Of a stretch of DNA of 64,000 bases, positions 48,187 through 61,140 are shown in pieces. A program made the position numbers and the translations under genes. Positions within the stretch are counted from its first letter, which is position 1, and every line of letters starts with the position of its first letter. Location of the stretch: assembly GCA_013399015.1 (NCBI GenBank), contig VWZX01007020.1, positions 2,356,001-2,420,000 on the forward strand, in the 5' to 3' direction. This stretch comes from Galbula dea. Its lineage: Eukaryota > Chordata > Aves > Piciformes > Galbulidae. The notes beneath the pieces were generated by a model that saw only the letters and a list, made by a program, of their open reading frames with translations, was not told where the DNA came from and did no database searches.

Positions 48187-49650
48187 AAATAATTGTGGCT
48201 ATGTTGTTATTTGATATCAACAAACCATAGGAGGAAAAGATAAAGTATAAGGTAGGAAAAAAACAAAATCAGTATTTTCAGATGAAAGACACTGTTCTGG
48301 TTCCTATCATGTCTGTTATGTCCTTGTCAGTTGGCAAAAGCAACAGAGGAATTATCAAAAAATCTAGTTGCCAGGGATATCCTCAATTACTACCTTCAGA
48401 TACATTAAGAGTCAATACGTCATACACATCTCAGCCCTCCTCTAGCCCCAGGCTTTCACAGCTGGCATACAACAGATTCAGCTCCTTCTTCTCTCAGGAA
48501 AACTCGACAGCTAATGTCATCTTTACATGTCATTTCAGATTGAATACAGTTTTATCTATGTGACAATTTTCACCTTAGTTGCCAACATGTACAGAGAGTC
48601 AAAAGATGGTGACAATCTCACAGAATTAGGTTTTTGAATACATATGGGTTTTTAATGCCCTCTCCTGTTACCACACGTTTCTGATGTTCTGTGAAGTTGA
48701 TGGTGCCAATGCACTTCTCCCCTCTCTTCCAGAATCAATTTTTATCAACAGCAAAACTGTAGAGGAAAAAACATATACTAGAAAATGCCATATATGAATA
48801 AAAATAGATGAAAATACTGTTTTAGCTTCTATGGACTTGACAGTGCATACTGGACAGCAGTGTATATTCCATACATAATAGCCAACTGAATCTAATCTAA
48901 CACGGCAAATAAGTCTAGTTGTAGAACAAATGGTGCTGTCTTAATAACACACAGAGATGATAATAGAGTTTCCACTTGTGAAATTGCTTTTTCAAAAAGC
49001 ATCTGGTTCAATTTGGCTCCACAGCTTTTATTCCTTTAAGTGTCAGCAATTTACTAAAAATATTATTATTCGTTATAATTTATTTATTACCTCCCTCAAA
49101 AATTCCTAACAATATTTTTGAACTCTGCCTTTACATTTAGAAACACTACTGAGCCTAGCAATTGAAAAAACTGTGTCATATTAAGTTGGATGTATGCTGC
49201 CTGTGGTTTTAACACAGAAGCAATGTCATTATTTTGTCTTATAACTTTAAGGGAAAATTGGCCTCTTTGCTAAATCACAAAGCATGTATAGTTATGCAGA
49301 CAACGCATTTTATACAGTAGTACATATAGAAATTGTATTAAAAGTGTGTTCCATCTGTAGGGTCAAATCAGCAAATGTTAGGAGCTGCCAGAATTAAGCT
49401 GTCCAAATGAAGCTATATTTTGGCAGGGAAGGTTCCTGAGTCCTTGTCTAGTCTGATGCTTATACACCAAAAAGAACACGATCATTTCTTTTCTTGAAGT
49501 TTTCTGCTCTGCTTGCTCTGTACCCTGTCCACTTTTCATGATCACACAGCTAAAGGCTGAATGATAATTTGAAATTCTGGGAAATAATTTTGTTCATAAT
49601 AAAAACTTTACTCTAGCGTTTCCAAACTTGTGTGTGCTAAGAGCCAGGAG
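48187..49650. other. Noncoding stretch, no gene recognised
   Basis: AT-rich sequence without recognised features. A 93-codon plus-strand frame at 48282-48563 has no recognisable protein. Confidence 0.5.
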
Positions 49651-49770
49651 TGGGGTTTTTTTGTTGTTTGTTTGGGTTTGGGTTGGGGGTTTTTTTTGTG
49701 TTTGGGTTTTTGTTTTGTTTTAATTTGTTTTTATTTTGGTTGGTTTTTGTTTTGGTTTGGATTTTTATTA
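49651..49770. repeat. T/G-rich low-complexity tract
   Basis: About 120 bases of nearly pure T and G on the plus strand with irregular TTTGGG and GTTTTT units, much like 9246-9363. It yields long but meaningless open frames on both strands. Confidence 0.8.
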
Positions 49771-52700
49771 GGAAAATATGCACCATGTGGACACCTCCTG
49801 ACCTCTGGGAACCCAGGAGAGGGAGAGGATCTAAATGTTTGGGCAGTGGGAAGCACAACCACAACAGAGCCAGCTGGTGAGTTTGAGCAATCAGGCATTT
49901 TCTGTTGAATTTTTAGCTTCAAGGGAAGCAATCTGAGAATTTCACAGGCAGCAAATCACATGAATATATATGCCATAAAGTCTAACTATGGTATAGGGCC
50001 ATTAATGGAAATGGTAGAATTGTTAATAATGAAGCAGAAAAGCCACAAATATATCGTGTCTACGTTTTATATATCATCTGCATTTGAAACAAAGCAGGCT
50101 AATGTGTTTGCATTATAGTAAAAATTAAAGCCAGGATTTCTGGTCCTTTCTTGCACTCAGATCTCCCAGCACTTAAAGGAGGCTGCCTCAAAAGAGGAAA
50201 CTAACCTTGTCAGACCGGGAGAAGGAGGAGGCAGAAGGGAGTTAGTCCTTGCTGGAACAGCACCAACCCTCCTTCCCCCTCTCTTCGTCAGTGCCTCACA
50301 AACTTAAAGCTCTTGTTATAAAAAGGTAAAGAGTTTTACATCTTTTGCGAATCAATCATAATTACAGTGTGTGAAGAAAACAGAGCTGCTAGATGCTGAA
50401 TCTGATCTCAGTGTGACTCCGAGCTGGGAAAGAGCTCACTGCAGCTGTTCCACTGCATTAGAGCCATCAGCTTCACCTCATTAGGAGAAGCATTCACCTT
50501 CCTATGAGATCCCTGCTGCATAACCTCCTGCCCTGCCACTGAGACAGACATGGTGCAAGCAAGTGTCACTTAACCCCTTGTGTTCCCAGTTGCACTCAAA
50601 CGTAGGGAACAGAAAGCCACAGGAACAGCTAGAAAACCAGCTTTTTGGCAGTACTGCTGCCTGAGTGCAAGAAAAATATGATGTTGTCTACAAAAATATT
50701 CATGATGCCACTGTTGGCCTCACCATCTGACAGACTAGCATCTGGTGGAGCATCATGTAGTACACCAGCAAACACCAAACAGTAGAGCCAGCAGACACGA
50801 TGTGTAGGAAAAGAAAGAGACAGTGTAAAGGAATGAACAAGAATGAATTGTTCAGTCACCTTAGAGCAATCTAACATAGTTAAACGTTCCTCTCAGACTA
50901 AAATCTATTTTGTATTTTGTGAGGGAACAGCAGAGCATGCAGTACCTCCTTATATTTAATTAGACAGCTTTTTCATCAGTCATAATTGATTTTCTTTATT
51001 GTACAGAGCTTTTGTTAGGAATTTTCTTTTCCAAAACAAATGTACAAACACTATGTGTATAGTATTGACATAAGGTGTATGAATTACTCTGAACTTTAAA
51101 ACATTCCATGTAAAATCTTCAAGAATTGCAGTCTGAAACATGCACATGCTTATTCATAAAGCTGAGTTCTGATGTACACCTCAGGACCATTAAAAAACAC
51201 AAATTATATTTGTAAATGTCTGGAGATTGTATGAAGTAAGGCTGGATTATGACAAAAGTGAAATCTTATTTTATGGAGTTCAGTGCTTAGGGGATTTTTG
51301 TGTTGGGTTTTTTGGGTTTCTTTTAAAGCGATATTTGGCCTATTTGGTAAAGTTTAGTAGGCTGGTGTTTATAGACTGGCAGAACTGCCTGTATTCTCAG
51401 TTATAATTTTTAGGACTTTTTGGTAAAAAAGAGTAATATGAACAGGGCCCAACTCTCATGTTATACAAGCATTGCTAAGAACAACTCACTCCAAAGTGAG
51501 TCTGTTAAGGAAAGGCGACTCTTCAAAAGGCTCTGAGCTCTAAGACCGAGCAAGACTTCTCATTCAGAGAAGATCAGGAGCACTACAGGATAAGCATCAA
51601 CCTCAACCCAAATGTGGAACTGCTTTGTAGGATAACACAAGTTGTCTAATTGCTTTCTGCTCTTTTTTGTGTAATGATGTCATGAAAATCAGACAGTATC
51701 CAAAAGGTAGTTTCAGTAGTGAAGTAGTGTCTGGTAAGACAAAGCAAATTAAAACACCCAAGAGAGCTAGTCAAGCATGAATTTGGGTAACAAAGACTAC
51801 ATCTTCTTGCATGTTTTGATCTGAAGCAGTAACATAAAAATACTCCCTGTTAATTCCCTTTGTAAACCTGTTTTGGCGTGTGCTAGAGAGATTCCTTTTA
51901 AAATCAACCCAAACTGAATGCTCCACTTTGTGTTAAATGTTTTCTGACCCTTAATAGGTTACTTTGTTTGCAGTAACCAAGCTAAGGAACATTCAGACAG
52001 CTCTGATGATGCAGGAAGCGGGATTTTTCTCCTAGATGAAAAGAAAGCCCAAAACTGCACTGACCAAAAATAGTGTCCTCAGTATCAGCTGATACCTTTT
52101 TTGGGGGGCCAAATTCCTTGCAAATGCGGACACACTGTGAGTGAGCCACCAGCCACCTTCTCTCATGCAGCAGAGTTTGATGCTATTAATGTTTATATTC
52201 CCTTTCTTACACACATTTTCCCTTGGTGATGGCTAATGGAGTAGACCATTCTTGACAGCAAGAATGCATGTGAACATGTTGGAAAACAGTGTATACAGAA
52301 CAAGGTGACATTTTTGGAAACTGAGTTCCAAAGGATGTGGGAATAACACAGACCATCTGTGTAGTCACTCTTTTTTCCTGTTGAAAACCTTAAATTTACA
52401 AACAGGAAAAAGAAGTTATCTGGCTCAGCATGGCTGCTTTTTTTGTTTGTTTTTGTTTGTTTGTTTGTTTTACATTGATCCCACTTTTCTGTCTTTTCAC
52501 TCTATGACTTGACCCCTTTTGTGCTCAAGAAGGAAATCTGCACTTTCTTGAACTCATTTACACTTCTCAGCCTCAGCCTTCCCTTCTATTATTTATTCCA
52601 CATGTTCCAAACCCCTTCAATGAAACAGCTCTTTCTGATTTTTCCTGTTTTAGTTTATGTCACCGCCAGCTCTTGACTTCTCTATCTGAGCAATTTTGCA

Positions 52701-53317
52701 GACTAAAAATGCTGGATTTTGCAAACATAAGGAATTTCATATCAACCAACCCCATGAGAATTTTTTTTTTACTAAACAGGGGAAATAGTAACAATGATAA
52801 CATGGAATTTAACAACTTTCTTAGTAATTTTTTTAGAGGGTGATGAAGAACTAGAAACACAAAGTTCTGACATTTTTACAAATCCTGTCATTTCCTAAGT
52901 TACCATTTATTGGAGACATCATGAGGAAATTTATATTTCTAAAATTTAGATGTCTAAGTCTGAGCTCATGAGAGGTAGTTCACTTGTCTAATGAACAGAA
53001 CAGTTTATAGGACCCATTGTAAACCTATTTTACTAGGAAATTAATCACCCTACAGCTGCTTATGTGTCTATATTGTTTGCAAGGGAAACCTATGGAGTTT
53101 TATTCAGAGTTAGATACCTAGTGTTAGATGACTTCATTACAGCTGATGAATTGTACACCATGTGTCCGGTGCTCCACAATAAATTTAAGGTAATTTGAAA
53201 TAATAGGATTGAGACACGTAGGTTTTTATTGTAACTCCCCATTCATTACCTTATCCTCTGGACCACTAAGCCAGAAAATATAACTGCTGTAAAAGCAACA
53301 ACAACTGAAACAGCTTC
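49771..53317. other. Noncoding stretch with a GC-richer possible conserved block
   Basis: The part at 50311-50560 is less AT-rich and less repetitive than its flanks and contains a homeodomain-type AATCAATCATAATTA cluster. It could be a conserved noncoding element, which cannot be tested from one sequence. A (GTTT)n-like run lies at about 52438-52470. No exon, RNA gene or transposon was recognised. Confidence 0.4.
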
Positions 53318-53331
53318 AGTTTCAGTTTCAT
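53318..53331 (+). promoter_or_regulatory. ISRE-like motif
   Basis: AGTTTCAGTTTCAT matches the interferon-stimulated response element pattern AGTTTCNNTTTCNY bound by IRF family factors and ISGF3. The motif is complete, but no promoter or gene start is visible nearby, so it may be a distal element or a chance match. Confidence 0.3.
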
Positions 53332-54995
53332 TAAATATTGCTGAAGAAGTCAGGCGTGTGACTTCTCCCTGCTGGGTAACATGGTGAATCTAAATGTGAA
53401 GATGTGTAGCCACTGACTGAGAAATGTGACTGACAAGAAGAGCAAGCAGCTGTTAGCTCATAAACTTTTTTGGGCCATTACGAAAAGAAGGTATGGGTCT
53501 TCAGGACATTCTGTGACTGCTTGAGGGGCTCAGATGCTGAGCTCTGTGCGAAGTGAAGGGCTTTGCTAGGACTATCAGACTCAGGGCAAGATATGACTTT
53601 CAGAAAAGGATGTGGAAAGCAGGAAAACAAAAAGACAGCCTGCCCTTCTCTATATGCTGAGGTAGCTAGTGACTTCAGAACCCAAAATTACATTACAAAG
53701 TAAGAGTTGTTGAAATACTAATAATATGAAAAGTATTGTCATTGCCCTTTCTCCTGGGAAGGGAGCCCCTAGATGCAGAATGTGAGTAGGAGAAGCAGCA
53801 CTTTGTAGTCACAGTAAGTTTTGAGCACCTCTCAGGTTCATTGCCAATGCTTTGTTCTGAATATTTCTGCATTTATTATTTTTTGTCTTTAACATTATTC
53901 TGTTAGTCCTCCTAAAAAGTTTGAACATTTATCTCTGTATTTTGTGAATAATTTGATAAATGAAAAGACTTTATGTGATCATTTCCACTGAATCAAATAA
54001 CTTTGGCTGTATGAGTTGCTTTTGCAAAAAGGATTTAGGAATGTATTTGTTGTGATTCCACACACATATGGATGCATAGAGTATCATGTACCTCTACTGT
54101 CCCAGGAGAATGATTGATTCATCTGTAATGAGTGGTGGGAGGCTGGAAATAGATCAGTTTGTCATATTGTTGCTGTGCTGCCTCTCAGTCATGCTGGCAA
54201 AACACCTCACTAGGGCAGGATGGGGCTTTGGCTCAGTCTAATTCTACTTTTTCATTGCATTTTTTGCAGATGCCTCCTGAGAAAAGCTTTGTCCTCTCCT
54301 TATGTTCAGCACTGCAAGATTGAAAGGTCCCAGCAAACTGTATTATTCTCATGAGTGCGATCCAGCTCTGCTTTATGCTCTGCAGTGTCATTTAGGTCCA
54401 GAGTAGACAGAAATTAAGCAGTGTTGGAGAAATATTTGCAGGACTGGCTAAAAATGTATGTAAGCAATGTACTATAAAATATGTATTTTAATATTTGGTC
54501 TATTTACCACTTACACCAAATAAATATAGAAAAATGGCTCATTTAAACATTTGGAGTTTGCCAAAATACAAGCCTATTTCATGTCCAAAAGTATAGACAC
54601 GCTTGGGGAATTAGGTAAAAATGTGCATAAATCAAAATGAGAGGCCATAATTGCAGAGAAAACAGTGACGAGAAACACTGTGCATACAACTGGGACAGTT
54701 CTTGGCAGGTATTATATTTAATAACAATCCTTTCAGCCATGAAATGTATGCTTTAGGCTGTTGGCCCTGCAAACTACACTAACTTAAGTGATATATGATT
54801 AAACTGGATTTCTGTTTTATTGGACTGTAAAGTTTGTTCAGAAGAGAGTTCAAACTGATTATGTTTCACTTCCTTGTTTGTGACTAGCTTTAGGTTCATA
54901 CACCGGCACTGTCACTGAGAGCAATATTTAGCATGCCACTTTGATGCTTTTATAGAGTAATTTACAAGAATTCTTAGTTTCTACTGTATGCTGTT

Positions 54996-55022
54996 AAAAA
55001 AAAAAAAAGAGAGAGAGAGAGA
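54996..55022. repeat. A13(GA)7 simple repeat
   Basis: Thirteen A followed by seven GA units, all purines on the plus strand. Simple sequence only. Confidence 0.9.
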
Positions 55023-55057
55023 TTATCTTGGGCTCTGGCTTTTTTCTTTGTGGGTAT

Positions 55058-55097
55058 GTTTGCCAGATTATAGCAAGGTTTGCCAGGTTGTAGTAAG
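55058..55097. repeat. 20-bp tandem duplication
   Basis: Two adjacent 20-base copies, GTTTGCCAGATTATAGCAAG and GTTTGCCAGGTTGTAGTAAG, differing at three positions. A local duplication with no known role. Confidence 0.8.
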
Positions 55098-58000
55098 GCA
55101 TATATGCTACAGAGAGAAAAACTTCACAGCTTGAAAAAAGGCAGCCTCTGAGTGGGTTTTATTTCCCTCTCAAAAGTAAAGAGTTTTCACAATTAACCCC
55201 ACTGCTCTGTTTATACATCAAGTAAAAAGGGGAGAGTACACACAGTTGCTCTCATTAATTTTTGATAAGCAATAGTGACTTAAAAAAAATACTTCATGGT
55301 TTATGCATTACTAGGTCTTGAATTCAATGGAAACATATGCAGAAACAGACTTTCAGTCTTGCTCCATTACAAAAGAGTAGCAAGCCATGGAATAAATATG
55401 TTCAGATTCATCTGCTATATAGGAGTTCCTTTCTCTTTTTTCTCAGTGCTCCTTAACAATACAGACCTAGGAAAGGGATCATACTTCTAAGCTTCCTCTT
55501 CCATGTGATATTAGCCAGTACATATGCTACAAGGTGGAGAAACCCAGTAGGAAAAATATGTACATAAAATATTCCAGTGCTATCTCATGGCCACAGGAAC
55601 AAACAAGCCCCCACAGCATATCTTGGCATTCAATATGTTGTTATAGCTAAGAACTTATAAGCATTAAGGACTTTCCTAGGAACTGTTTCACCTCCAACAC
55701 CTTGTCAAATATATGTGCCTTTAGGTCGAATGTAATGCAATGAACATAGGCATTTAAACGATTCTTTAACTGGACATTCTCTATATTTTGTTTTTAATTT
55801 AAGAAGGAGAAACATTAGGTGATTTAGGTGATCTTAAGGTATTGAAACACTTCATAAAATGGCAAATTCAAAATACCACAATAAGACAGAGGCAGAAGAT
55901 ATGAGAAGTTCAAAGTTGGCATCCAGAAAAATCCTGTCCAAAGGGCAGCATACACAAACCAAGACAACTTCTGACATTTGGGAAACAATACAAAATTGCC
56001 TCACTTTGCTGTAACAAGTGAGTGGCCAAGTCAAGACAAAGACACCAGTATTGCTACCTTAGAAGACATATCAATAGGAAAAAAAAGGCAATATTGCACT
56101 GAATGATGTCTGATCTCAAACTGAAACAACGCATGTATCCATAACCACTAACACCATTCATAAAATAAGGCCCTTATATGTTAAGAAAAACAACAGGAAA
56201 CAAAAAGGAAACTAATTCACCCTAAAAACAATTTGTCATGCAATGTATTTGAATATTTTTCTAATATTTTTTTCCCCCCTCCAGATAAAAATTAAACCTT
56301 TGAAAATAGAATTTTGAAGGAGACTTCAGATATGCATTCCAGTGCTTGGGCAAGAAAGCAAAGATGAAAGATAGAATATCGATATCAGTAAAAATCTTGT
56401 TTGATCTCAGATGAAATCTAGATAATGATTTTTAGAGATAAAGTTGAATGTCAGACACAACAGCAAATACCTGAGGTGACTAACTGGAGATGTCAGGGAC
56501 AGTGCATTCTGAAACCTTATTATCAATGTAAGGAGTTCTCAAAACTAGATGAGATTTTGTGTCATAATACCTCAGGTTTTAGTGGAAAATGTGTGCAAAA
56601 TGGCACATAAGACTTAAATAGAGGTAAAAGAAATGTTAGAGAAGGGCCAGAGATATTTTAGACTGTCCTTTGAGGAACATTAGGGAAACTTTTGTTTCAT
56701 ATGCAAGACTTCAGGTCAAGTTAAGAAAAACCCCACATTTTGGTAATAAATTTGGAATAGACTATTTTGCCTGTGAAAAATTGTCCTGGATGATTCTTAT
56801 CTGTATTACATTACCTTACTAAAAAATAACATTTCTTAATACATTCTTATATGTAACATTAAATTTTCCTAAGGTGACAAACTTTACCTAATACTGAAAA
56901 TTTTTCAGTGAATCTAAGCAGTTTACAATGAAGTATAGATGTAAACCTGCAAATTCATAAGAGGGCTGCTGATATAGGCTTTAAAAACAGAGTATAATAT
57001 GCCACTATATCTAATATTTAAAATACAAAATGGCTTTACTAGTGCCCAGGTGACATGTGCCCTTGACATTTAGTTTCAGTTTAAAATTGAAAATAAGAAC
57101 TGCTGCACTCCTGGACAAAGATGTTAGAATCCTCAGGAATTTCTGACAGTCAAAAAAAGCAAAGTAAGAAGAAAATCAATGTGATTTGATGTCTTAGGAG
57201 CTACCATCACCTCTAGAGAATTAAGCAATTCCAATCTATGATAGCAAATATGGTGTACAAACATCAGAGATGTTGCAAGATGTGGTTCATGCTTATTTTA
57301 GGTTGACTTTCCTAGCAGACATAAGTTTTGGAGCCATTATCAAGTCTTAGACAATGGGAATATGAAAGCTATTATCTATGTAATTTGCCCAGGAAGGTCT
57401 GAGATGGGTAAGAGCTTCAACAAAGACAGATGGTCATCTGTCATAACTAAGATAACACATTCACTGGTTTCTGACAGCAAAGGTACCTGTATTTCAGGGT
57501 AGATGTGCCTGACAACAATGCTTCCTTGAGAGTTTAAGTGAACACCTTTAGGCAGTCTTCAAACTTTAATCACAAATATTCGGCATACTGTGTGGGACAA
57601 ATACTATTAATCCTTACAAGTGGCACAGGGGCTTCACAGAACAGTATGTAATAGTGGAAAGGATTCTCTGTAAAAACTTTCTACTAGCAGCTTCTGCTTT
57701 CACAGAGGTACATTGTTGGCCCTAACTTCAGTAATTTGAATTTCACTCTTTTCAATTTTTAATTTAAATAAAACCCAGTCATCTGCTGCTATCTTGTTTA
57801 TAGCATGACCTTGCTAAGTGTCTAGATAACAGCTCAGTAAGAGATCCTTCTGTCAAATGTACTCTATGTACACATGGCTAGGTCTCCTTCAAGCTCCACA
57901 ATTTAATTTACTCCACACTACAGTTACTCAGTCTGATCCTTCTTCAGTTACTTGTCAGTGTACTATTGACAGTATTTCCATGTTTGTCAGAATTCCTGCT

Positions 58001-59621
58001 AGTCTACTAACCTAATGCCTTACAGATTTAGTGAGGCTGCCTTTTCAATATGACCTGAGTATCTGTACCTATAGGAAACCTTGAAAAAATTAAAAACTCT
58101 GCACATTTTTCTGTTTAGTTCAGACTGGATTTGTGAAGAGTGTTCTTCCTTGGTTATTTATCTTAATTCCTAAGATACTTGAAAAGCAACTATTTATTTT
58201 AGGATCAGATATCTTTCTTATGGTAATGTTGTTACCCTTATTTTATGAAAGCTGTGAAGAATCACTCAGGCAACTGCTAGAATTGTTCGTGTGTTTATCT
58301 TTGATCTGTTACTCTATGAGTAAATACTAAGTTGTTTATTAGTGCTTATAAGTCATAGGACTGCCCATCATTTCTGTTTAAAAAAATTAAATAGGATCCA
58401 GTGGAACCATTAATCTAAACTTTACACTTGGTTTTCAAGGATTTGATGTATCTCAGCTTGTCGCTAAGGCAGCATGCATGGATCTTGGAAATGGATTTGC
58501 TTCACATGCCCTGCTGTCTTCATTGGTCCGATAAGCATATTCCCAGCCCACAAAACACTCTGTTGCAATACTTATACAGCTCTTCAGATTTATACAACTT
58601 TTCAGATTCATGCAACCTATTTTCTGTGATTTTGCATGTAATTATGAAGTTCAAAAAGTGCACTAGTGTTACTAAAGAAATATATTATTTCAAGCTGGGA
58701 AAGTGATGTCCTTTTTGTAATTTTTTTTTATTGTGCCAGTAGATGACATGTATGATAGAGAACATATGGCTAAACTGTGCTTCCTCCTGGGGTGCATGAT
58801 CACAGAGACACAGAAAAAACTCGACTGTTAAGCAACACATGTTGAATGTATACTTTTGCAGGAGTTGCATTAATCTTATATCTTATTTGAATCATTTATT
58901 TGATACATCTGTATGAGTGGGAGGGGAACCAAATCAAGGTAAAACTCAGAGCTGTGCTTGTGTCAACTCAGAACATCTGACTCAAGAAGAAAGTGGAAAT
59001 ACTCTGAATATACTAGAAATACTAGGAATATCAGAATGTATGGTAACCACATGGTTACAGAACGTGAGCTAACATATTTATCAGGGTTTTCTAAGCATGT
59101 TTTTAGGAGAGTTTTTTGTTTTGGTTTTTCTCTGAACACCTCATAGTCCCTGCACCCTCATTTCACTGGGAAAGACAATCAATTCAGTAACTGAATGGAG
59201 ACATTGGTAGTTGAATTACTGGAAGCAGCTTGTCAACCCTGTGAGAATTTCTGAAATGTAAGTGTTTTTCACAGAGTCAAAACCTGAAATTTTAAATTGG
59301 GAGAATTTAAATATTTTGTTATACATAAACATTATATAATGCATTATTTTGTTGTAAATCTGCATTTTTACATTTTAAGGTATTATGTGTTTTGGAACAG
59401 CTACCCAAAGTCATTGATATCAAACTATAGGACTTTTAAAACATAAAATATCAAACTTCAGCCAATCTAATTAAATTTTTTAACCTTAATATTTTTTTGA
59501 AATTGAGTTTGGTTTTAGATATCTCTTCAATATACCCTTTGATGGTAAGAAAAAAAAAACTATGAAGAAATAAATTACAAAGAAATAGATCACCCAAAAG
59601 TATTGTAAAATTAACATAGCC

Positions 59622-61140
59622 CCCTACCCTGAAGAAATTAGCAAAGCAATTGAAATCATGGAGAATGCTAAAGCTCCTGGATCCATCAGGGACATTTAAA
59701 TATGGAAACATGAATCATATTTAAATATGGAGTTAATTATACAAATTCTTTAGCGACATATGGAAAAGTGGATGGTGATTATAGTTCATTACTCTCTACA
59801 TCAGTAAAGGCAACAATTCAGATTTGGCAGTTACTTCTCACATCGACATCCATGATGTCTGGCAGCCTAAGCAAACATAAGATTTCATCACTGGCTGTAC
59901 AACTCCAGCAGCTGTAAACTTAAGTATGTAGTTGTATAATCTGAGACACAAATAAAGTACATCTAATAGACTATTTGCAGTTAACAGCTGCACAGTAAAC
60001 AGTACTGGCTTTCTAATACTGTCCTCAGTACATAAATGAAACCATTAAACGTTGTCAGTAGAACTAGAGTCTGGCTACTGTGATCTGATCTGTGATTCCA
60101 ATCCAATCAGTAGTCTAATCCCATCATAAATGACATTCATGTGACTAAATGTAGAATCAGTCAATATAGTCATTAGAGGGTAGAGTGATGTCTGCCTAAC
60201 CTGCTATACCTATCAGCTTGAAGATATGATGAATAATTTTTCAGCTTCGTTGACTACACTTACTAGACAAAATACTACTGTTAAAAGAACATAAAATGTA
60301 CTTTTACGATATCTATCTTTGGTCATTGTACACAGGTTGTTGTTTCCTTCTCCTGCTACTTGTGATATGAAACAGAATTGTGTGCTAGCTCAGCATCTAT
60401 GCCCTGTTAATGGAGTCCAAACATGGGATCTTGATTCTTGCATGCAGATACATTTGTAATTATCTAGAAACCTGATGGACTTAACAGGTGCAACAGAAAT
60501 CCATGAGGTATGATCTGCTATGACTTGAGAAATATGTTTTAAAGAGCATACAGAAGAGAACATGCTATTGACTGAGGTGGTAAATTTGGGGAACAGATAT
60601 TCACAAAACCATGATGACAAAAAAGTATATCAAGCATGCATGTATTAAACTGCAAGAGAATCAAGAAGTAAAGTTGGCAGCACACTATTGCAGGCTATCG
60701 ACTCATTTTGTATAGTGACAGTGAACTTTTGAAAGATGCTTATTGATCAGGTAGCTGACAGGTGACATTAGCAGAGCTTTGACATCTTTTGATCATATAT
60801 TATGAAGAGTTTAGAAGCAAAACAATCAAACTTCAGATTAAACACTAAATACCTTTTTTTTGTCTGAGTGCATACAACAGATTAGCTATCAATAATATAT
60901 ATGGATCCCAGACAAATTTCACCTGTAGTTTAGGTATTCCCTATTGTATATTTTATGGCAGAATAAACTGGAGAATACAGATATTCTGGAAAGCTGAATC
61001 CACACTCGTAGCAAAGTTCTGGTGGGATAGTCACACATACAGAGTGGAAGACACCAAAATGCCAAACCCATTGCTGCATGATCAACTGAGAAGCACAGAG
61101 GAACACATGAAGGCTTCTGCTTTAAAACACACACCTACTC
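59622..61140 (+). mobile_element. Ancient non-CR1 LINE relic, RTE-like
   Basis: Scattered protein similarity to one LINE ORF appears in the expected order. At 59622-59696 the frame reads PEEISKAIEIMENAKAPGS, matching the reverse-transcriptase block EEI..AI..MKN.KAPG.D. Shortly after, in another frame, comes HMEKWMVIIVHYS, like IW..W....IIVP. Near 60955-61000 is WQNKLENTDILES and at 61018-61100 YRVEDTKMPNPLLHDQLR, like the C-terminal WQ.R..NT.ILE and R..D.R.P..LL.GQL blocks of RTE-type LINEs. Many frameshifts and stops occur. The clade assignment rests on remembered motifs and is tentative. Confidence 0.5.

Larger units (their letters stand above)
53332..59621. other. Noncoding stretch, no gene recognised
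   Basis: AT-rich sequence with a 13-base A run followed by (GA)7 at 54996-55022 and a 20-bp tandem duplication at 55058-55097. The segment at about 54600-54760 has a balanced, non-repetitive composition and could be conserved noncoding DNA. No exon or RNA gene was recognised. Confidence 0.45.

Noticed and set aside
49630..49931. Several overlapping 65-92 codon frames around the T/G-rich tract.
   Set aside because: They come from low-complexity sequence lacking T-A steps, so stops are rare; not protein-like.
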